DNA of 64,000 nucleotides. Origin: Fodinibacter sp963811825. Its GTDB lineage: Bacteria; Actinomycetota; Actinomycetes; Actinomycetales; Dermatophilaceae. Positions within the stretch are counted from its first letter, which is position 1, and every line of letters begins with the position of its first letter. The notes beneath the pieces are model-generated. The model did no database searches and had not been told where the DNA came from. It saw nothing but the letters and a program-made list of their open reading frames with translations. The stretch spans positions 1-64,000 of the forward strand of contig CAWESS010000032.1 in the NCBI GenBank assembly GCA_963811825.1. Direction: 5' to 3'. Shown here in pieces: positions 46,811 through 55,242 of this stretch. Both the position numbers and the translations under genes were made by a program.

Positions 46811-48369
46811 CCGAGGGCCCCCGACGCGGCGAGGTCCAGCGCCTGGGCCAGCTCGGCCCGGTCGTCGAAGGGGTGCACGACGCCGCCGATCTCCTGGCCG
46901 CTCTCGTGCCCCTTGCCGACGACGGCGACGGTCGCCGCCCCACCTTCTGGCCACACCGCCGCCACGGCGTCGCGGATGGCCTGCCGCCGGTCACCGACCG
47001 CGAGCACCCGGATGCCGGTGCGCCCCGCCGCGCGTGCCGTCTCCACGCCGTCGAGCAGGGCGGCGCGGATCGTTGCCGGGTCCTCCGAGCGCGGGTTGTC
47101 GTCGGTGACGACGACGACGTCGGCGACCTCGGCGGCGGCCACTCCCATCGCGTGCCGCTTGTCGCGGTCACGGTCTCCCCCTGCGCCGGTGACGACGACC
47201 AGGCTGCCGGAGGTGCTCGGGCGCAGCGCCGTCAGGGCCGCTCGGATCGCCTCGGGGGTGTGGGCGTAGTCGACGACGGCGCGCGGCGCACCCTCGGGCC
47301 CGACGACGGCCTCCATCCGGCCGGGAACGTGGGGGTCGCTGAGCACGGCCTCGCCGACCGCGTCGGCCTCCTCACCGAGGAGCACCAGGGCGGCCGCGGC
47401 CATGGCGGTGTTGGTGACGTTGAAGTCCCCCGGCAACCTCGACCTCAGGTGGAGGTCGACCCCCGGACCGGTCAGCCGGAAGGCGGCCGGGTCTGCCGCA
47501 TCGACGCTGATCAGCCAGTCGGCAGCCGGCGCCGCCTCGTGCGATCCGGCGTGGACCGTGGCGATCGTCTCGACGGGGATGCCGGCCTCCTGTGCCAGTC
47601 GCCGACCCCAGGCGTCGTCGACGCAGACCAGGCCGCGCCGCGCGCGCTGCGGCGTGAACAACGACGCCTTCGCCGCGAAGTAGTCGTCCATCCCGTCGTG
47701 GAAGTCGAGGTGGTCCTGGCTGAGGTTGGTGAACAGCACGACGTCGTAGACCACCCCGTCGACCCGGTGCTGGGCCAGGGCGTGGCTCGAGACCTCCATG
47801 ACGCAGGTGTGCAGCCCCCGCTGCGCCATCACCGCGAGCACCGAGTGCAGCTCCGGGGCCTCGGGGGTGGTGCGGACGCTGTCGAGCCGTTCGTCGCCGA
47901 TGCGGGTCTCGACCGTGCCGATGAGCCCGGTCCTCACGCCGAGCGCGGTGAGCGCCGAGTGCACGAGGTAGGCGGTCGTCGTCTTGCCGTTGGTGCCGGT
48001 GATGCCGAGCATCCGCAGCCCCAGGTGGTCGGTGCCCAGGATCGCCGCCGCCACCTTCCCGAGCACCGCGCGGGGTCGCTCGACGACGAGCAGGGGGAGG
48101 TCGACCCCGGCGTCTCGCGTCCGGCGTGCCCCCTCGGGGTCGGTGAGCACGGCGACGGCACCGGCCGCCGCTGCCGCCGCGACGAAGTCGGCGCCGTGGG
48201 CGCGAGCACCCGGCAGCGCGGCATACAGGTCCCCCGGCTCGACCGCGCGGGAGTCGAGGGTGACGCCGGTGGCGCAGACGTCCGCGAGGTCACCTGCTGG
48301 TGCTGCGAGCAGGTCTGCGAGTGCTCGGATCGAGGTGCTGCGCAGCAGTGTCGGTCGAGGTACGGCCAC
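46807..48369 (-). CDS. murE: UDP-MurNAc-tripeptide synthase (meso-DAP-adding)
   Basis: A 520-residue Mur ligase that adds the third stem residue. Visible motifs are the P-loop MLGITGTNGKTTTAYLVHSA, MEVSSHALAQHRVDG, TNLSQDHLDFHDGM with the following KASLF lysine, and VVDYAHTPEAIRAAL. The VTDDNPRSEDP segment contains the DNPR motif that marks meso-diaminopimelate-specific MurE, as opposed to lysine-adding types. The GTG start at 48369 lies 11 nt after the ftsI stop, and similarity begins shortly after it. The frame is intact. Confidence 0.94.
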   Translation of the reverse strand: MAVPRPTLLRSTSIRALADLLAAPAGDLADVCATGVTLDSRAVEPGDLYAALPGARAHGADFVAAAAAAGAVAVLTDPEGARRTRDAGVDLPLLVVERPRAVLGKVAAAILGTDHLGLRMLGITGTNGKTTTAYLVHSALTALGVRTGLIGTVETRIGDERLDSVRTTPEAPELHSVLAVMAQRGLHTCVMEVSSHALAQHRVDGVVYDVVLFTNLSQDHLDFHDGMDDYFAAKASLFTPQRARRGLVCVDDAWGRRLAQEAGIPVETIATVHAGSHEAAPAADWLISVDAADPAAFRLTGPGVDLHLRSRLPGDFNVTNTAMAAAALVLLGEEADAVGEAVLSDPHVPGRMEAVVGPEGAPRAVVDYAHTPEAIRAALTALRPSTSGSLVVVTGAGGDRDRDKRHAMGVAAAEVADVVVVTDDNPRSEDPATIRAALLDGVETARAAGRTGIRVLAVGDRRQAIRDAVAAVWPEGGAATVAVVGKGHESGQEIGGVVHPFDDRAELAQALDLAASGALG

Positions 48370-48380
48370 GTCGCAGCACC

Positions 48381-50376
48381 CTACCCGGCACTGCGCTTGC
48401 GACCGTCGCGCAGCAGCGTCGGGTCGGCCTGCGCCTCCTCCGGGGAGACCTTGATGGTGATCTTGGCGGGCTTCGCGCCGGTCGGCGGGATCTTCAGCTC
48501 CTGCAGCGCGTAGGTCGCGACGTCCTTGAACACCGGACCGGCGACGGGACCGCCGAAGAACGGGCTGATCGGCTTGTGCACGATGACGGCGACGACGATC
48601 TGCGGGTCGTCGGCCGGTGCGTACCCGATGAAGCTCGCGGTGCGTCCGCTGTACTGCCCGGCAGCGGCGTCGAAGTACTCGGCCGTGCCGGTCTTCCCGG
48701 CGACGCGGTAGCCGGGGATCATGGCCTGCTCGGCCGTGCCCTCGTCGCTCACCACCCCCTCGAGCATCTTGCTGACGTCGTTCGCGGTCTGCTCGGACAC
48801 GACGCGGGTCGACGCCGACTTCGGGGTCGGGGTCACGGTGCCGTCTGCGGCGGTGAGGCTCTCGACCAACCGGGGTGCGACCCGGACCCCGTCGTTGGCG
48901 ATGGTCTGGAACACCGATGCCGCCTGGATGGCGTTCACCGACAGACCCTGCCCGAAGGCCACCGTCTTGCTCTGGGTGCCGCTCCAGTCCTCGGACTTGG
49001 CGAGCAGGCCCTTGGACTCGCCGGGGTAGCCCGTCCCCGAGAGCTTGCCGACGCCGAACGTGCGGAAGTAGGACTCGAGCGTCTTCGAGGTCATCGTCTC
49101 GCTCACGAGGACCGTGCCGATGTTGCTGGACTCGGCGAGGGTGCCGGCGACCGTGCGGTACAGGGTGGCGTGGTCGTGGCTGTCCTTGAAGGACGCGTCG
49201 TAGCGCTTGAGCCGGTTGGGGATGACGACCGGCGTCGACGGTGTCACCGTGCCCTCCTCGAGCGCGGCGGCGATCGTCATGATCTTCGAGGTCGACCCCG
49301 GCTCGAACACGTCGGAGAAGGCGACGTTGCCGAGCTTGGCGCCCTTCTTGCCGACGTCGGTGTTCGGGTTGAACGTGGGGTAGGACGCGACGCTCAGCAG
49401 GTTGCCGTTCTTGGCGTCCATGACGACGACGGTGCCCGACTTCCCCCTCACCTCCTTGATCCGCGCTGCCAGGGAGTTCTGGGCGTACCACTGCAGGCTC
49501 GAGCTGATGGTGAGGTGGACGTCGTTGCCGTCGACGGCCGGGACGAGCGAGCTCTCCCCCACCGGGATGATCGTGCCGTCGCGGCCCTGCTCGAAGGTCT
49601 GCTTGCCGGGCGTTCCCCGCAGGTGGTCCTCGACCATGAGCTCGACGCCGCCGCCGGGCTTGCCGTCGGCCGTGACGTACCCGACCAGGGCCGCCGTGGT
49701 CGTGCCCTGGGGGTAGGTGCGCTCGGACCGGGTCTCGCGGCGGTCGCGGTAGATGCCCGGGATGCCGAGGTCGGAGATCTCGTTCCACGTCACCGGGGTG
49801 ACGTCGCGGCTGAGGATGACGTACCGACTGGTGCCGGTCAGCTGCGGTACCAGCTCGGCGACCGTCGTGCCGAGCAGGGGCGCGAGCTTGGTCGCCGCCT
49901 CCTGCACGGCTGACTCGGAGCTCTGCGAGTTGCACGTGTTCTTCTTCGTGCCGAAGGTGCACACGGCCTGCTGGTCGACGACGACGACCTCTCGCACGGC
50001 ACTGGCGGCCAGCACCGTGCCGTCAGCGGCGAGGATCTGGCCGCGCATGGCCGGGATGATCTGGACGGCGGCGCGCTTGCTCTGGGCCTCCTCGGCGACC
50101 GCGTGGGCGTCGAAGCCCTGGATGCGCACGAGCTGGGCGCCGAAGACGCTGAGCACGAACAGGCTCGCCACCGTGAGGAAGCGCATCCGGCGGCGCGGGT
50201 TGGCGACCGGGGTGATCTTGGCCGCTGGCGTGCGCCGGGGCGCGCGGCTTGCGACGGGAGACCGGCTTGCGACCCGGCACCGGCTTGCGACCCGGCAGGC
50301 CGGGCTTGCGGCGGGGATCCGGCGTGCCACCGGCTCGCCCACGCCCGGGCGGCGGTGGCGTCCTGCGCTGCGTCAC
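48381..50376 (-). CDS. ftsI: Septal transpeptidase FtsI / PBP3 (one frame break near the start)
   Basis: A bitopic class B penicillin-binding protein of about 665 residues that crosslinks septal peptidoglycan. The membrane helix is MRFLTVASLFVLSVFGAQLV, followed by the dimerisation domain RAAVQIIPAMRGQILAADG and the transpeptidase domain with EPGSTSK (active serine), ESSNIG and GKTGTAEY. The GTG at 50376, overlapping ftsL, gives a Pro/Arg/Lys-rich cytoplasmic head with RKP repeats. The frame changes near 50245 before the helix. Without correction the frame would start at 50342. Confidence 0.92.
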
Positions 50377-51032
50377 GGGCTCTCCGTCGTGGTCGGCGTG
50401 GCGTCGCCTGGGTCGTGGTCGGTGCTGTCGGGCTTGGTGCTGTCGTGCTCGGGGCGGTGGTCGTCGGTGCTGTCGGGCTCGGTGCGGTCGTGCTCGGAGC
50501 GGTGGTCGTCGGTGCGGTGCTGCTCGAGGGCGTGGCGCTCGCCGCGGGCGTGGCTGCGGGGGTGCTGGCCTTCGGGACACCGACCCTCGTCGGGGGGGCT
50601 GCGGTCTCGGTCACCACGCTAAAGGTGCTGTCGGCCTTGGCCTTGTCCGCCACGCCGAGCACGGCACCGTCGGACAGCCGCAGGAAGGCCGGTGTCGCGG
50701 CGGGCACCATGCCGAGCTGCGCGGGCCCGCTGGGCCAGCGGTCCGGGCCCGGACACGGCATCCAGCGAGTGGCGCAGGGAGTCCTGGCTGTCGGTGAGCT
50801 CGTCGGAGCGGTGCTGCAGGGCGCGCAGCGTGTAGGACCCCTTGGCCATGGCCGTGTTGAGCATGAGCACGGCGACGAACCCCCCGAGGACGAGCATGAT
50901 GCACAGCGCGGCGAACGCACCGTGGCCGCGGATCTCGGGTGGCGCGACCACCTTGAGCTGGCGGGGAGCCGCGGCGGTGGCGCGGCGCGGGCTGGTGCGC
51001 GGTAGCGGCCTGGCCGGTGCGAGCTGGCTCAT
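50373..51032 (-). CDS. ftsL: FtsL-like division protein with Thr/Pro/Ser-rich tail (two frame breaks)
   Basis: A small bitopic divisome protein identified mainly by position between rsmH and ftsI. A cytoplasmic basic/Ala-rich head leads to one membrane helix (FAALCIMLVLGGFVAVLMLN) and a short periplasmic coiled coil (LQHRSDELTDSQDSLRHSLD). A frame break near 50750 is followed by PAQLGMVPAATPAFLRLSDG, the conserved end of actinobacterial FtsL-like proteins. An unusual Ala/Pro/Ser/Thr tail of TTTAPSTTAPSPTAP repeats then runs to a second break near 50405 and ends TTTESP. The start overlaps rsmH by ATGA. Confidence 0.82.
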
Positions 51033-52009
51033 GCGGTGGCTCCGTTCGAGGGCGTGAGTCGTTCGGCAGCCCGCAGTCGGGCCGAGGCGGATCGGGGGTT
51101 GTCCTGCTGTTCCTGCTCGTCGGGCACGTCCGCGCCCCGGGTGAGCAGGCGCAGGTAGGGCGCGAGCTCGGGCAGCTCGACCGGCATTCCGGCCGGGGTG
51201 CGGCTGCGGGCGCCCTGCGCGAAGGCCTGCTTGGTGATGCGGTCCTCGAGCGAGTGGTAGGACAGCACCGCGATCCGTCCGCCGGGTGCCAGCACCTCGA
51301 TGGCGGAGGCGACCGCCCGCTCCCAGACGGCGAGCTCGGCGTTGACCTCGATGCGCAGCGCCTGGAAGGTGCGCTTGGCCGGGTGGCCGCCGCTGCGCTG
51401 CGAGGCCGCCGGGATCGCGGCCCGCAGCACCTCGACGAGGCGGGCCGACGTCGTGAACGGCTCCTTCTCGCGCTCGCGCAGCACGGCGGAGGCGATGCGT
51501 CCGGCGAAGCGTTCCTCGCCGTAGGTCTTCAGGATGCGGGCCAGGTCGCCGTGGGAGTAGGTGTTGAGCACCTCGGCGGCCGTGATGCCCGTCGACTGGT
51601 CCATCCGCATGTCGAGCGGTGCGTCGTGGCGGTAGGCGAAACCGCGCTCCGGCTCGTCGAGCTGGAGCGAGGAGACACCGAGGTCGAACAGGATGCCGTG
51701 CGCGACACCGTCAGCGTGCTCGGCGAGCACGTCGGCGATCTCGTCGTAGACGGCGTGCACGCCGACGAAGCGCTCACCGAAGCGCGCCAGTCGCTCACCG
51801 GCGAGCGCCAGGGCCTCCTCGTCGCGGTCGACCCCGATGACGCGGACGCTCGGGCAGCGCTCGAGGATCGCCTCGGCGTGGCCCCCCATGCCGAGGGTGC
51901 CGTCGACGCAGACGGCGCCATCGGCGGTCAGCGCGGGCTCGAGCAGGTCGACGATGCGGTCGCGCAGCACCGGAACGTGCCGCTGGACGGCATCTCCTGG
52001 GCTGCTCAT
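51029..52009 (-). CDS. rsmH: 16S rRNA m4C1402 methyltransferase
   Basis: The 326-residue enzyme (formerly MraW) that N4-methylates C1402 of 16S rRNA using SAM. Motifs are VCVDGTLGMGGHAEAIL, the strand RVIGVDRDEEAL, ILFDLGVSSLQLDEPERGFAYR, MRMDQSTGITAAEVLNTYS and the C-terminal LSYHSLEDRITKQAF. The start at 52009 fits the usual HVPVLRDRIVDLL opening at residues 11-23. A 158-nt gap with a G-rich plus strand separates it from mraZ. Confidence 0.96.
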   Translation of the reverse strand: MSSPGDAVQRHVPVLRDRIVDLLEPALTADGAVCVDGTLGMGGHAEAILERCPSVRVIGVDRDEEALALAGERLARFGERFVGVHAVYDEIADVLAEHADGVAHGILFDLGVSSLQLDEPERGFAYRHDAPLDMRMDQSTGITAAEVLNTYSHGDLARILKTYGEERFAGRIASAVLREREKEPFTTSARLVEVLRAAIPAASQRSGGHPAKRTFQALRIEVNAELAVWERAVASAIEVLAPGGRIAVLSYHSLEDRITKQAFAQGARSRTPAGMPVELPELAPYLRLLTRGADVPDEQEQQDNPRSASARLRAAERLTPSNGATA

Positions 52010-52167
52010 CGTGGTCCTCTACGTCGATGGTGGTGCGGGGTGGTGATCGGTGGTGGTGCTGGTCGACCCGGCTGCTGGTCCCCATCCGATCCGGGCCCGG
52101 CACGGGGGAAGTCGTGTCGGGAGCGGGTCGGCTGGAGGCCGGCGGTCGGGTCGCTGCGTGGTGCTGG

Positions 52168-52611
52168 TCAGAGTCCGGGGACCCCCTCCTCCGTCTCGAC
52201 CGAGTACGTGGAGTAGGCGGGCATGACCTCGTCGAGGTAGGCGTCCCACCGAGCGGTGTCCCAGACCTCGAGCCGGCTGCCGTTGCCGATCACCGTGCAC
52301 TCGCGGTCGAGGCCGGCATAGCTGCGCAGCGGTGCCGGGATGGTGACGCGGCCCTGGCGGTCCGGGGTGTCGGAGTGGGCCCGGGCCCGGAAGACGCGAA
52401 CGATGTCGCGGACGTTCTTCGACGAGCTCGGGGCGGCCGCCATCTGGGCGGAGATGCGGTGGAACTCCGCGGTGGGGAAGACGTAGAGGCAGTTCTCCTG
52501 GCCCGTGGTGATGACCAGGCCCTCGGACAGGTCGGCGCGGTAGCGCGCCGGGAGGAACAGGCGCCCCTTCTCGTCGAGCCGGGGTGTGTGGGTACCCAGG
52601 AACTCCTGCAC
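52168..52611 (-). CDS. mraZ: Transcriptional regulator MraZ
   Basis: A 147-residue AbrB-fold protein that oligomerises as a ring and represses the dcw promoter. Two tandem half-domains are visible: FLGTHTPRLDEKGRLFLPARYR and the second DRQGRVTIPAPLRSYAGLDREC. The GTG at 52611 is chosen because the family start is M-F-L-G-T or close to it and GGAGG lies 8 nt upstream; upstream codons are noise. Candidate binding boxes lie directly upstream. Confidence 0.94.
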   Translation of the reverse strand: MQEFLGTHTPRLDEKGRLFLPARYRADLSEGLVITTGQENCLYVFPTAEFHRISAQMAAAPSSSKNVRDIVRVFRARAHSDTPDRQGRVTIPAPLRSYAGLDRECTVIGNGSRLEVWDTARWDAYLDEVMPAYSTYSVETEEGVPGL

Positions 52612-52660
52612 TGGCGCCACCTCCTCGACCCTTCGCTGCGCCCCCGGCTGCACCGGTTTC

Positions 52661-52762
52661 CTCCACATTACTCCACCAGTGCTCCACGCCACACCGAAAA
52701 CAGGGTCAATCTGCACGTTTGAGGGTATTTCTGCAGTTCACGGTAGGTGGTGCAAAGTGGAG
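52661..52762 (-). promoter_or_regulatory. mraZ promoter region with candidate MraZ boxes
   Basis: On the minus strand GTGGAG occurs three times, read at plus coordinates 52661-52666, 52671-52676 and 52682-52687, i.e. spaced 10 and 11 bp. On the plus strand GTGGTG (52747-52752) and GTGGAG (52757-52762) are 10 bp apart. Characterised MraZ operators are short TGGG-type direct repeats with about 10-bp spacing, so these are good candidates. The 344-nt gap between mraZ and moxR must hold divergent promoters; a TTGACC on the minus strand near 52706-52711 is a possible -35. Confidence 0.55.
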
Positions 52763-52955
52763 CGAGAACGGACGACGGCGATCCGGACGGCATCCGACGT
52801 TCGTCCCCTGACCGCCATCACGCGTGTCGAACCTTCGGCGGAGGCGGAGCCCGGTCGCCCCGGCCCCTCCCGTCACGTCGTGTCGTGGGGCAAGATCGAG
52901 GGCACCCGGACCACGCACCGATCGTTGGGTGGACACCGACGACGAAGGGACCACC

Positions 52956-53969
52956 GTGAGCGAGCTCCACGACCATCGACGAACCGCGCCGGCTGACGAC
53001 GTGGACACCACCCGTGGCGCCTCCCTCGACACGGTGCTCCAGGTGTCGGCGTCCCTCGCTGCCGCCATGAACTCGGTCATCGAGGGCAAGCAGTCCGTCG
53101 TCCGCACCGCGATCACCGTGCTGCTCGCCGAGGGACACCTGCTCATCGAGGACGTCCCCGGCGTCGGCAAGACCCTGCTGGCCAAGACCCTCGCCCGCAC
53201 CATCGACTGTCGCGTGCGTCGCGTGCAGTTCACGCCCGACCTGCTGCCGAGCGACATCACCGGCGTCTCGGTCTTCAACCAGGACGTGCGCGACTTCGAG
53301 TTCCGGCCCGGCGCGATCTTCGCCAACGTCGTCGTCGGCGACGAGATCAACCGCGCCTCACCCAAGACCCAGAGCGCGTTGCTGGAGTCCATGGAGGAGG
53401 CCCAGGTCACCGTCGACGGCACGACGTACGCGCTCCCGCGCCCGTTCATCGTCATGGCCACGCAGAACCCCATCGAGATGGAGGGGACCTACCCGCTGCC
53501 CGAGGCCCAGCGCGACCGCTTCATGGCGCGCATCTCCATGGGGTACCCCTCGGCCCGGGCCGAGCTCGACATGCTCGACCTGCACGGCGGGGTCTCCCCA
53601 CTCGACTCGCTGCAGCCCGTCACCGATGCAGCCACCGTGTCCGCGATGGTGCGGGCCGTGCGCGAGGTGCACGCCTCACCCTCGGTGCGCCAGTACCTCG
53701 TCGACCTCACCCACGCCACGCGCTCGAGCAGTGCGCTGCGCCTCGGGGCCTCCCCCCGCGCGACGATCCACCTCCTGCGGGCCTCACGGGCGCACGCGGC
53801 GCTGGCCGGGCGCGACCACGTCCTGCCCGACGACGTCCAGCAGGTGGCCGTTGCCGTGCTGGCCCACCGGCTCATCCCGACGGGCGAGACCCAGATGGCC
53901 CACCGGAGCACCGCCGACGTCGTGAGCGACCTGCTCCAGCGCGTCCGGGTGCCGTCCCCGACGCGCTGA
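52956..53969 (+). CDS. MoxR family AAA+ ATPase
   Basis: A 337-residue AAA+ chaperone-like ATPase. Walker A is VPGVGKTLLAKTLAR, Walker B is NVVVGDEINRASP, and sensor 1 is VMATQNPIEMEGTYPLPEAQRDRFM; the lid domain ends LAHRLIPTGETQ. MoxR proteins work with DUF58 and von Willebrand-type partners in assembling or activating exported or metal-containing complexes. GTG at 52956 follows an ACCACC-type leader without a clear ribosome-binding site. It is the first gene of a moxR-DUF58-transglutaminase operon pointing away from mraZ. Confidence 0.92.
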   Translation: MSELHDHRRTAPADDVDTTRGASLDTVLQVSASLAAAMNSVIEGKQSVVRTAITVLLAEGHLLIEDVPGVGKTLLAKTLARTIDCRVRRVQFTPDLLPSDITGVSVFNQDVRDFEFRPGAIFANVVVGDEINRASPKTQSALLESMEEAQVTVDGTTYALPRPFIVMATQNPIEMEGTYPLPEAQRDRFMARISMGYPSARAELDMLDLHGGVSPLDSLQPVTDAATVSAMVRAVREVHASPSVRQYLVDLTHATRSSSALRLGASPRATIHLLRASRAHAALAGRDHVLPDDVQQVAVAVLAHRLIPTGETQMAHRSTADVVSDLLQRVRVPSPTR

Positions 53970-53976
53970 GGCACGC

Positions 53977-55242
53977 GTGCACGCCGTCCGTCGATCCCTG
54001 ACCACCCGAGGCGCATCCTTCGTCGGGTCGGCCATCGTGCTGCTCGCGGCCGGCATCCTCCTCGGCCAGCCCGACGTGACGCGCATCGGGGTGCTGCTCC
54101 TGGCCCTGACCGCGATGGCCCTGCTCCTGGTGCGGCGGCACGGGCTGCGGCTGCAGGTCGTGCGCACCGCCGTGCCGGCTCGCATCGCCATCGACGAGCG
54201 CGCCGTGGTGACGGTGCGGGTCCGCAACGGGGAGGCCACGGCATCCCCCGTCGTGATGGCCGAGGAGTCCATCGACTACGCCCTCGGCGACCGCCCCCGC
54301 TTCGTCCTGCCCTCGCTGCGCCCGGGCGAGACGCAGGAGGTGCAGTACACGGTGCGCTCACACAGCCGAGGGGTGCACCGCATCGGGCCACTCGGCATCC
54401 GGGTGCGTGACCCGTTCGGCCTCACGCTGCGCAGCGCCGCCGTCAGTGGCGACGCCGAGATCGTCGTGCTCCCCCGCGTCCTCCCGTTGCCCGGTGCGCG
54501 CTCGCTCGGCAGCGGGATCGGCTCCGAGGGGTCGGTGCCGCACATGGTCGCCCTGCACGGTGAGGACGACCAGACCGTGCGCGAGTACCGCGACGGCGAC
54601 GACCTGCGCCGCATCCACTGGCCCGCGACCGCTCGCACCGGCGAGCTCATGGTGCGTCAGGAGGACCGACCCGCCAAGCGCCGCGCCGTCGTCATCCTCG
54701 ACTCGCGCAGCGGCGGGCACGGGGGCACGGGACGCAGCAGCTCGCTCGAGTGGTGCGTCACCATGGCGGCGTCCGTCACCGCGCACGTCGTCGACGCCGG
54801 GTATGCCGTGCACCTCGTGACCGCGGATGCCGCCTCCGACACCGGGATCCACCACGACGACTCCCACGAGGAGGGCCTCGAGACGCTCGCCCGGGTGACC
54901 CTCCGGTCGGACGACAGCCTGCGCGCGGTCCTGCACGCCGCGAGCGTGCTGACCTCCCAGGGGGGTCTCGTCGTCTACATCGGGGGCCCGCTCGACGACA
55001 CGGACGCCCGCACGCTCGCGGCCCTGAGGCAGCCCGGTTCCACCGGCGCGGCGATGGTCGTCGACCCGGACGCGTTCACCGGTCGCGGGCGCCGCGGTGG
55101 TGGCGAGGGCACGGCCCTGGCGGAGTCGTGCGTCGCCGGTCTGCGCTCCTCGGGCTGGCTGGCCACCGTCGTCGACGCGCAGACCGCACCTCCGCTCGCG
55201 TGGGCCGCGGTCGTCGGCGCCCATCCCGTGGGGGCCCGGTGA
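53977..55242 (+). CDS. DUF58 domain membrane protein
   Basis: A 421-residue protein. Two N-terminal membrane helices (ASFVGSAIVLLAAGILLG and IGVLLLALTAMALLLV) precede a beta-rich region and the DUF58 signature EYRDGDDLRRIHWPATARTG. A vWA-like domain starts at RRAVVILDSRSGG, where the DxSxS-type motif reads DSRSG. Such proteins are membrane partners of MoxR ATPases. The start is GTG at 53977, 7 nt after the moxR stop, and the end overlaps the transglutaminase gene by GTGA. Confidence 0.9.
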   Translation: MHAVRRSLTTRGASFVGSAIVLLAAGILLGQPDVTRIGVLLLALTAMALLLVRRHGLRLQVVRTAVPARIAIDERAVVTVRVRNGEATASPVVMAEESIDYALGDRPRFVLPSLRPGETQEVQYTVRSHSRGVHRIGPLGIRVRDPFGLTLRSAAVSGDAEIVVLPRVLPLPGARSLGSGIGSEGSVPHMVALHGEDDQTVREYRDGDDLRRIHWPATARTGELMVRQEDRPAKRRAVVILDSRSGGHGGTGRSSSLEWCVTMAASVTAHVVDAGYAVHLVTADAASDTGIHHDDSHEEGLETLARVTLRSDDSLRAVLHAASVLTSQGGLVVYIGGPLDDTDARTLAALRQPGSTGAAMVVDPDAFTGRGRRGGGEGTALAESCVAGLRSSGWLATVVDAQTAPPLAWAAVVGAHPVGAR

